A stretch of 64,000 nucleotides of DNA from NCBI GenBank assembly GCA_950295325.1, contig OX485806.1, forward strand, positions 53,997,169-54,061,168. Direction: 5' to 3'. Positions 56,059 to 64,000 of the stretch are shown here, piece by piece. The position numbers and the translations under genes were made by a program. The first letter of the stretch is position 1; the number at the start of each line of letters is the position of its first letter. Below the pieces are notes generated by a model that was given only the letters and a program-made list of their open reading frames with translations, was not told the origin of the DNA and did no database searches. Origin of the DNA: Polytrichum commune. Taxonomy: Eukaryota; Streptophyta; Polytrichopsida; Polytrichales; Polytrichaceae.

Positions 56059-56540
56059 TTTTCCTTCTCACTTGGCAAGAATGCTTCATTTTTCTATTTT
56101 TGTCTCTTTTCTTCTTGATTCTTGAGATTTAACGCGCAAGGGGGCACGTGGGGGCAAGGAGCGACAAAATTCCGGAGTTTTGGAGCGGAGAAAGCTGCGG
56201 ATTGTTGAAGCAACAAGAAGAATTTTTTTTTTGTGAATGTCACATCAAGTTGAAGTGTGGTGAGAAATCTTTGATTTTTTCACGGAATTTCATGTTATTT
56301 GCTTGTGGAGTTGTGATTCTAAGTGGACGAAACTTTGAATCAAATACACAAAAGGGGGGGGGGAATCCTCTGAGAGCCGGAGCCCCCCGGCTCTTCCATG
56401 GCCCGGCGTCTACCGGCTGCAGGGCGGGCAACAGTATGTAGCTGTTGTACCTTTGTTCACAGTGTCGTCATCCGGCATCCAACCCGCTAAGGTTTTTCAC
56501 CTAGCAAGTAGGATTTTGGAAGGAAAGGCACCCCATCTTC
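56059..56540. other. Leader-like region before the protease reading, nothing recognised
   Basis: No clear ORF. There is a G run at 56355-56363 and a GC-rich patch (56370-56430). It could be the 5' part of the protease-methyltransferase element, but no LTR end or primer-binding site was identified. Confidence 0.35.
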
Positions 56541-56547
56541 TTTGACT

Positions 56548-57062
56548 GTGGCTCAAGCCAACGATGACCTTCTTATCACGGAGGATCCGGAGGAAGCGGC
56601 TAGACGACAAGCGAGGCTTGCAGCAGAGGCCATTTCGTCTTTTGACGCACACGCCTTGGATGACCAAGAACCCACCTCATCTTATGATTCATCAGCCTCC
56701 GCGGGCGCAACTTATCTTCAGGTGTAGCTGCTCGACATGCTCGCGAGCATCGAGGCATTCGACCTAGCGTGGTACATATATTGAATGATTCTGGCATTTT
56801 GGTGGTCAGTCAGGCTAGGGCAACCCTATTTGAGTTGCTCCCCGATGTGTGATGATGGATTCGGGAGCACAACCTATTATGATCGGCAAAAAACTTGCAC
56901 AAGAATTGCAGTTGACAGCCGATGACTTGGCTCCTTGCCCATTCACCATCGTCACATCGGTTGGCCACGTGGAGCGGGCCACAGGCTATACGCGGGAGCC
57001 ATTACAGCTTAGTTTCCGCGCAAAACCTGGAGATCCACGTGCACCTCTTCTTCTTCGGTGTG
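56548..57062 (+). pseudogene. Retroviral-type aspartic protease, N-terminal part
   Basis: An Ala/Arg/Asp-rich segment (EDPEEAARRQARLAAEA) comes first. After frame changes, HILNDSGILVVSQARATLFE leads, with a 1-base shift at 56850, into VMMDSGAQPIMIGKKLAQEL, where Asp-Ser-Gly-Ala is the catalytic motif. PCPFTIVTSVGHVERATGYT and LLLRC follow. The fold continues after the insertion with a TNYHILVG segment (59636-59687), equivalent to the closing hydrophobic-hydrophobic-Gly strand. Frameshifts before the active site make it a pseudogene, though the catalytic residues remain. Confidence 0.8.
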
Positions 57063-59635
57063 TGTAGTAAGGTTTTTAGGGTAGGGTTCAAACTCTGAAA
57101 AACCCCAGGGAAGACCAAATGAGTGTCAAATGTATCTCTAGTTTGTCATGATAAGGCACGTGATAAGGTTAATTGATAGGTTAAAACGTTTATGGAATGC
57201 TTTTGATAGTCAATTAATTTAAATTTTACTTCCTCATTTGCACTTGGTTATCACTTGTTAGGCTTAATTAACTTATAAAGAGTAAATTACTCAGCCCCAA
57301 TTTTATATCTCATGAACATTGATAAAAACTCTTAGTGCTCATAAATAAATTATCATGCTCTTATATTTAACAAAAGTCTAGTAACGAGTGACGGGAACCG
57401 AGTCTGAGCGAACGAGTCTTAAAGCGTGCGAACCGGCCTAGGATAGTGACACGAGTCTAGTAGCGAGTATCGAGTCAAAAGTCTAGAGTCCAAAGTCACG
57501 AGTAGACAGCGTAATCACAAGTGCCAAGTAGACAGTCTTAGTTCCAAGTAACAAGTCTAGTCACCAGTAACCAATAGCGAGTCTTGTTGTATCATGGGAA
57601 GCGTCTGGACACATTAGCCACTGTGGAGGGATAGGTTTTATACCTGCCCTTATGATAACTCCCAATCGATATGGGATAAAGGGGCGCTCAGCTCCCGCAC
57701 GCAGCTCCTTCCTCTCTCGCGATTCCATCTACGCTTTTCGACTCTCTGGAGAACTTCACAGGGCCGATTCGCTCGTCCACCTTCTCTTTCGCGTTTGCTA
57801 CTACAATCACATCAATTCCATGGTCCCAAGCTCCTCCTTTTTCACATAGCTCGCTCGCAACTGAAATCTTGAGGTGATCTCCTCGAAATTGGTAAGGCAA
57901 TGTTTATCAATCACAAAGGCTACTTCAAAATCTGCTACCGAATCAGACACATCGTCTTCGCTCGGCGAATTTGCAGGACTGTTCTCTCCGTCCTTCCTTA
58001 GCTTATATTTGCTAACACAATCTGATAGAATCCTCGGCGACAGGTTATTTCTTCGATGAGGTTACAGGGGATAATGAGGGTCGAAACTCACTTTCTCTCG
58101 ATCAACGAAGGCAAGGGCTACCAATCAGGCTTGCTCGCATCACACCTTACTCAAAGCTTCCAGGGAATCTCTCCATTCGCTCTCCAGGTGTACGAAAGAG
58201 ACATTTTCCACATTCCTAGATCAGATAAGTTTATATTCCGAACACATTGGCACGCATAACAAATCTCACCTCCTTTCACAGGGGTGACGCAAAATTTCTG
58301 TTCATATTTCTCACACTCTACAGGGAACTCGAAGGAGTACAATTCCCTACTTTCTCAACAAGAATCAAGTATTTATTTCTCTTATCTCTCAATTTAACCT
58401 TACTGGCGAGTAGTGTAGACTTTGAAGTTTCAGAAGTTGGTTAAAGTTTTTGTCCGTTTCTTCCCTCAATAACTAGCTCTAAGGGTTGTGAACAGTTTAT
58501 AACATTAAACAAAATCAATTAGCTCCTTTCACAGGTTTCAGCCTCGAAGACTACACTCGTACTTAGATTCGACCACTTTATGACTTTCTACACATCAAGT
58601 TTCTTCAGAAGAATTATGTGAGATCACTTCCGTGTGCAGGTGATTCTTTATCTCCTCTTACAGATCTCGCAAGAGTAATTTATGGATCAACCCACAGTGG
58701 AATTTCCCATTCCCCTTATGCGGTATTGTCATGAACAGTAATATTAGATTTGAGACACTTCAACTGTTTCACACAATTTAACTCTTAACACATGCTTACA
58801 ACAGTAAGTCACAATTGGGAAATTAGAACTACACTAATTTGTGCCAAGATATCTCTTTTCAAGAATTCACAATTAGATCCAGAGTTTCACACTCCATCCC
58901 GGTAACTGATATACTTACAGAAGTTAAGATCACACCACAAAGTACTTACTTCTCTTCACAAGAGTAGTATATTAAAATTGCTCACTGGATTCTTCCCAAA
59001 CCCCAAGGGCTTTCACTTCCCACACATTAACTTCATCTTTAGAATTCAGAATCTTAAGAGACTGTCCAAGAAATTATGGACTAAACTGTTCTTAATACAC
59101 ACATGAAACTCCCACAGATTTCTACTCACAAGGGTCACATTACCCGGACACATTCCAATCAACAACAATATTCCCAATTTCACATTCACCACTCACTGAG
59201 AAAGGATTTGATAATTGCACTTTGTATTGATATATTCCGAAAGATGATGTACAATAAAATTAAGGGTTTCACACCCTGTAATTGGGAGAATTGACAAAAC
59301 AGCATTCACTCTCTTCACGAGAGGAAGTTCAAAATTACAATGCTCTCCTCTTTGTCCTCTTCCTCCTCCTTCTTATCTTTCTGTCCCCAAAAGGTGGTGA
59401 CTGACTGTAGCTAGGATACCAAGTGCTACTTCTAATTGTCACATGTGAATTCCATGCCTCCTGATATCCTCTAGACTATGGGCAACAAAGAAAATTCTGA
59501 TTTCCTGGCCCGTTTCCCTTTCCAAGCAACTAATTGCCTAATGTTTCACTATTTGACTAATCTTGAGTAAAAATTATCATTCATTTACATTTCAAGACTA
59601 AAATTTAGGCATTCTGTCCAAAAAATGGTACCACA
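57063..59635 (+). mobile_element. 2573-bp TG..CA insertion (solo-LTR-like)
   Basis: Opens TGTAGTAAGG and closes GGTACCACA, with TGT(A/G)GTA inverted ends. A perfect duplication GTGTG lies at 57058-57062 and 59636-59640. Removal joins LLLRC to AVTDATNYHILVG in frame. There is no pol, and only short ORFs. A CGAGTC/AAGTC-rich degenerate repeat occurs at 57370-57590. Orientation is not determined. Confidence 0.85.
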
Positions 59636-60304
59636 GTGTGCGGTGACGGATGCGACCAACTATCACATTTTAGTTGGTTAGCAAGCACTTTACCCTCTTG
59701 GTTTTGGTTTGGACAATTCGACTGAGGAGGCGTGGATCCGACTAGGTTGGTCGGCTGGGGATGGCCGTAGGGAACTTATTCATGTGGCGTTCGCGGCGGC
59801 CGCTACCATAGCACCCTTATGCATGGTTTTTGGATGTGGTGTTATTGTTGACACATTGCCCTATGGGTCCGCATTATTAGAGGAATCGTTGGCATTTATG
59901 GGGAGTGCTGAGGATCATCGAGAGATGGCACCTCACAATACATTGGTGCGTCATTTCCGGGATCCTCATCCTCCTTGGCACAATTCCCCGAGCTATTCCG
60001 GCGATGTGAGGACATTGTCTTTTCTTTCGCCTCTACGACACCGGTCATACCTAATAGCCCATCGGCGTTGGCACACCCCATTTTGTGGTGCCCGTCAAAC
60101 GCAAGGATCACTTTGGTGGAATTGTTTGGGGCATCGGGACGGGCTTAGCGGCCATATTGGAGGTTGGCCTCATGGTCATACGGTATGTCTATGTGGACAC
60201 CTCACAAGTTTCCACCCTTGTAGCTCGTCACCATCTTCACCAGTTGATGGTATTGTACCCACATCATTTATAGCCGACTGGCATTCATGGGTGTTTCTTA
60301 CGTC
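59636..60304 (+). pseudogene. Protease end, linker and methyltransferase N-terminal part
   Basis: After TNYHILVG and a TAG stop (near 59680) comes QALYPLGFGLDNSTEEAWIR, then LGWSAGDGRRELIHVAFAAA, an open stretch to about 60000, and a change of frame. ITLVELFG (60107-60130) and, one base out of frame, GIGTGLAAILEVGL (60130-60171) make methyltransferase motif I, the AdoMet-binding Phe-x-Gly-x-Gly loop. RYVYVDTSQVSTLVARHHLH follows as motif II, with the acidic residue after the second strand. The reading meets a TAG at 60271 and ends at the TIR element. The frameshift inside motif I looks like loss of one G. Confidence 0.8.
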
Positions 60305-63300
60305 CACGGGGAGGTCACTTCATTGTCCAGTTAACACCACGTGCGGACAAAGTTTGCTACCCCTATATTACATGCCATATATAATTTTAAAATTTATGAT
60401 ATTTTTTCTGTATATACATAACCATTGATAGTATATTTTGTATATTTTTTTGAAATTTTTAGTCATCTTTATTTTTTAGTAATTTTTTTAGTTCAATTAT
60501 GTGTCATTATAGTTAGAAACAATATATTTTATGAAAAAAACAAATCATCAAATTTAATTACTACTTTTAACTATGTCATAGATACTGTGTATATTTATTC
60601 ATGAAAACAAATTGGTAAAATTTTGACCCATTTTAGTGGTGCAACTTACCAAAAGAAGATTTTTTTTGGTCGCACGTGGTGTTCAACTTGACAATGAAGT
60701 GATTGTGGTACTTTTGGGCCACCCCCTTTCGAAGGAGCCTAAAAGTATCACACAAGCCCTTCGGTGAAGGTGGCCTGCATTTGCAGGCGCCCAAGCCGAA
60801 CCCGGATGATAGGTGTATAACGTGAGTAGTTAGATTTTTAAGGGAGATTAAATATGCGTCGTAGTACCTCCGGAGGTTAGGCCTTAGTTTTTTACTAGTG
60901 TGGCTTTAAACTCCACTAACCAATTTCATATCTAGTTCTAACCTTAACCTACAACCTATTCTACGCGCAGACGCACCAGCCTTGAAACCAAGGCAATCCT
61001 AATTTGTGAATTGGGATGGTTCTGATACACCCAACCGGGTGTGACTCATACCACCCTAACTCAACGAACGGAATAACGACAATTTGATGGACCATTCAAT
61101 TCTTCCTATTTCTTTATTTAGTTCTATTTAGTTTTCTAAGCGGGGGAACTTGGCCTAAGTCCCACCCTTCACACAAATTCCTTCTTAATTACTTACTTTT
61201 GTTTGCACGTCCTAACTCACTACATTAACATATTAGGCATCACCCCTTACCTCGGGTCTCTTGCCAACAAGGGTTTACGATTTATTTTGTATGTTTTGAT
61301 TGTTAAATGTGTTTACACTGGATAGACCACGAAATGCAACTCAATGGGACCAGGGTGACGGGCGACCTGTAGGTTCAACCTGTTGCGCAATCTTCATAAA
61401 TTGGGGCCATTACTCCCAATCTATGGGGCCAACAACATAATAGTGGATTCGCGGGTCATTAACCCCACCTTTCCACCAACAACATTCAGAGTGGTCGTGT
61501 CGGTGATTAATCCGACTTACCACACACGAAACTTGCTAATAAATGAAGCTACTACCACAAAACATACCAAGGGCCCCGAAAACAATGCAATTGGGTACTC
61601 CCTTGGCGGTCAAGTGGTCAAGCCACTTGACCTTACGAGGTAGGTGAGTGGGTTTAGAGATGCGTACCTTAGCCGTGCTCCCTCCAATCCTAAATGGAAG
61701 GCTTAAGGTTAGTTAATTTACCTCAATTTTCCTCGGTTGATTTAGGCTTGATGTAGGCCGAGCCGCTACCTCCTTCCTTGCTCCACTTTCCGAGCGTCGA
61801 CCTTGCCTCCTTCTTTGTAACTAGTTTGGTAGTAAGCGTACCTTAGTTAACAATTAAAATATAAAGTGTTATTCTTCCCTGTAATTTAATCCTAAGCATA
61901 ATATTTATACTTAGTGCACCAAATTATCTTTCCAATGATCTAAAAATCACTCTAATCGGATAAGAAATGCAAAAGTTATGAGGGTTGGAAGTGTGAGGTC
62001 GATTCAACCAACCCTTCCAACCCACCTATCTACCTTCTAACTTCAAAAATTCATAGCACATTCCTTACTACTTGGATCTAGGCTTTCCTTATACCATTGG
62101 AAAGCTATGAACAAGCTCTAACTAGAAAAATTATGACATCAGCAGGTTAAGCTAATAGAAATTCAGCGGACTCCTTGTAACACAGCAGTCAATCAAGAAG
62201 GCTTAAACTATGTATCTCGCCTTCAACAATTCATATCTAATTCAAATCTTAGTCAAATCAAACGTTCTATATGACCCTGCAGAGATATTAAAAAGATGTA
62301 TTTGATAAAAATATGTGATCAGAAAGGTAAGCCGAAGTGAACCCAGCAGGTCCTCTGTAATGCAGCAGTCAACCAAAAGTTCTCAAACTATGTGTCCCAT
62401 CTTCCACAATTCATATCTAATTCAAATCATGCTCAAATCAAATGTTCTAAGCCATTTTGGAAAGCTACACAAAAGTTCTACTTGGAAAAAATATAATTTC
62501 TTGGAATTAAAATTCCTATTGGGCTCGCAGGTCTGATCCAGCAGCCGCTACCCACAAGACCACCCAGTTTTTCTACTCCATCTTTGAAAATCCATAACTA
62601 ATTGTCATCTCAACCAAATCACAAATGGGAAACGGCTATGGATAGCTATATGAAATCTCTCTAAGAGAAAAATGATAAGTATCTTGTTCTAGCTTTTGAA
62701 CTAAGCCTTCAGGGCATTGGCAGATGAGGTCTATAATGCCTCTACTCAAAACTCTACCGTCCAACCTACCTCTACAAAAGAAGGAATAATTTTGTTGGTG
62801 TGTTAATAAACACACAACCTAACTAGGAGAGAGAGAGTAGAGGAGGTTCTCAAGCCTTTCTTTTAGACCATTGAGAATACATGCTAAAGGATTTTTTCCT
62901 AACTACATTGAAGCAGGGCTTCGCCCAAAAACTAGAGAAAGAGAGAGAGCTACAAGGTGGAAGGAGGAGTTTTTAAACCCTCTCACAAAAGGGTTGGACC
63001 CCTCCTCCACCGGATCCATTTTTCAAACCCTTTCCCGAAATTTTGGCTCGGGGGTTTTCCCGGTTAAGGTTGCCACCCTCTCGCCGAGGTGGCTCCGACA
63101 AAAAACCTTTAGAAATCTTTCTAATTTTTCCGCCATCGAGTTGGCAAGGGGGCAAGTGGACAAGTATCCCCCTTGCTCTCTTTCTTTTTTGTCTTCAAAA
63201 TTCTTCACGCCGATTTTATCTTCTTACGTAAAACACCTCCAATAGTCTTGTGTGCCTCACACTAACTAATAAACTAACACTTGCTTAGCTAGCATCTACT

Positions 63301-63556
63301 AACATTTGCTTAATAACTACCATCTACTAATATTTGCTTAGCTAGTTGTTTTTACTAGCTAGCACATTTTTTCTACTTTGCTATCTTCTAGCACTACTTA
63401 GTTTCATTTTGACCTTCCTTCTTCTAGGCTAAATGCTAAATGAACTAATTTTTCCTAAATTCCCTATCAATTCTAACTTTTAATGCTAACATTCTAACTA
63501 AAAGTGATCCCGCAGAGTGGTGGACCACTCAAAGGGTTCACAGTGATCTCCCCGTG
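60305..63556 (+). mobile_element. 3252-bp TIR element, 'CACGGGG' family, member 2
   Basis: Left end CACGGGGAGGTCACTT, right end complement CACGGGGAGATCACTG, matching member 1 at 53142-54221. Flanks CTTACGTC (60297-60304) and TTCACGTC (63557-63564) are an 8-bp duplication with two mismatches, so this is older than member 1. Most of it is dispersed repeat copy B, probably a secondary insertion. No transposase was found. Confidence 0.8.
60704..63295 (+). repeat. Dispersed 2.6-kb repeat, copy B
   Basis: Homologous to 23129-25900 from the terminal hairpin (GTGGTACTTTTGGGCC ... CCTAAAAGTATCAC) to the AACACCTCCA / CTTGCTTAGCTAGC ending. Internal segments differ by several hundred bases of indels. 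It lies inside TIR element member 2. The GGTCTGATCCAGCAGCC block (62532) recurs in copy A near 25129. Confidence 0.75.
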
Positions 63557-64000
63557 TTCACGTCTCCCTCGTGATGTCACATTTACGACACTTAGGTCCG
63601 GTGGATATGGTGATTGCGGGATGGCCATGCCAAGGCCACTCACATGCTGGAGCATGCCGAGGTTTAGAAAATCCCAGGTCTAGCCTTTTTTGGGACCTCA
63701 TCCGGCTGATGCAGTGGTGGTTTACCCACCAACCTTCCCCTCCAGGGTATATCTTCGAGAATGTACCTTTGTTGGAAGACTCTCGTGACAAGGTGTTGGA
63801 AGGCGTTCATTATGTTTGTCAACACCTTGGAGATCCCATTTTTGTGGATGCCACGAGCATTGGTTCTTATGCCCAACGGCCTCGGTGGATTTGGACCAAC
63901 CTCGCATCGTCATCTACTTTAACTGCAAAATTATCTGTAGTGCCTCCACCTTCTAGTCAGAAGGTGGATGACATCTTGAATCCAAACCGGGTCTCTTTGC
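63557..64000 (+). pseudogene. C5-cytosine DNA methyltransferase, catalytic part, continuing past the window
   Basis: A frame from ATG 63574 to the window end (142 codons, no stop) reads LGPVDMVIAGWPCQGHSHAG, with Pro-Cys-Gln at 63625-63633 (motif IV, catalytic Cys). It then has GLENPRSSLFWDLIRLMQWW, YIFENVPLLED with Glu-Asn-Val at 63757-63765 (motif VI), DPIFVDATSIGSYAQRPRWI with Gln-x-Arg-x-Arg at 63874 (motif VIII) and WTNL. Order I-II-IV-VI-VIII is canonical, unlike the rearranged plant DRM enzymes. Right of the TIR element, before the ATG, CSRLPRDVTF is in another frame, so there is a frameshift near 63585. The C-terminal target-recognition region and motifs IX-X are outside. It would transfer a methyl group to cytosine C5. 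Confidence 0.82.

Larger units (their letters stand above)
56540..64000 (+). mobile_element. Decayed retroelement-like unit: aspartic protease joined to C5 DNA methyltransferase
   Basis: One colinear reading on + is recovered in pieces 56548-57062, 59636-60304 and 63557-64000, separated by a 2573-bp insertion and a 3252-bp TIR element, each with target duplications. It comprises an Ala/Arg/Asp-rich N-terminal part, a retroviral-type protease, a linker and a C5-cytosine methyltransferase that leaves the window. No RT, integrase or LTR of this unit is visible here, so placing it in a retrotransposon is inferred from the protease. Confidence 0.75.

Noticed and set aside
60085-60273. 62-codon ORF as an independent small gene
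   Set aside because: It is the frameshifted continuation of the methyltransferase reading and contains its motif I.
23129-63295. Repeat copies A and B as the two LTRs of one giant retrotransposon
   Set aside because: Copy B lies inside a TIR element, copy A does not; the copies are well diverged and the interval contains many unrelated elements, so they are separate copies of a dispersed repeat.

Overview
The window reads as nuclear DNA of a land plant. The one gene that looks intact is an 18-exon homologue of the plant-specific clock regulator TIME FOR COFFEE (TIC). Around it lie degenerate Ty1/copia, Ty3/gypsy and CACTA elements, solo LTRs and small TIR elements. The species cannot be read from the sequence; the two methyltransferase-like relics make me lean weakly away from a typical angiosperm.

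Layout. 1-3060: decayed copia gag-pol on +. 3061-8019: AT-rich DNA, a foldback element (about 5595-6400) and a minisatellite, leading into the TIC upstream region. 8020-19374: TIC-like gene on +. 19375-29400: 3' flank, then AT-rich DNA with a 2.8-kb dispersed repeat (copy A). 29440-34870: CACTA (tnp2) transposase relic on -. 35190-37700: minisatellites and an exon-like relic on +. 38012-39464: two abutting LTRs of one family. 39545-40870: relic on - of a gene resembling N4/N6 DNA methyltransferases. 40870-54444: one Ty3/gypsy element on -, split by nested insertions. 54445-56540: unclassified. 56540-64000: on +, a decayed reading of a retroviral-type aspartic protease that leads into a C5-cytosine DNA methyltransferase, split by two insertions and leaving the window still open.

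The nesting is readable at base level. The gypsy copy on - received a 2848-bp LTR of its own family (TSD GTTGT), a 964-bp solo LTR (TSD CAAGG), a 1497-bp minisatellite-bearing insertion (TSD CATGG) and a 1080-bp TIR element (8-bp TSD CCTTCAGA). Its own 3' LTR received a 974-bp solo LTR. The protease-methyltransferase reading received a 2573-bp TG..CA insertion (TSD GTGTG) and a 3252-bp TIR element of the same family as the 1080-bp one. Removing each insertion rejoins the host reading.

Most notable: (1) the protease-methyltransferase fusion, whose catalytic half is still an open frame with PCQ, ENV and QxRxR motifs; (2) very long gypsy LTRs that carry their own protein-coding region with a coiled coil; (3) a TIR element family with 8-bp target duplications, one member holding a 143-codon ORF; (4) stop-free, 3n-length introns and CAG-repeat splice acceptors in the TIC gene.
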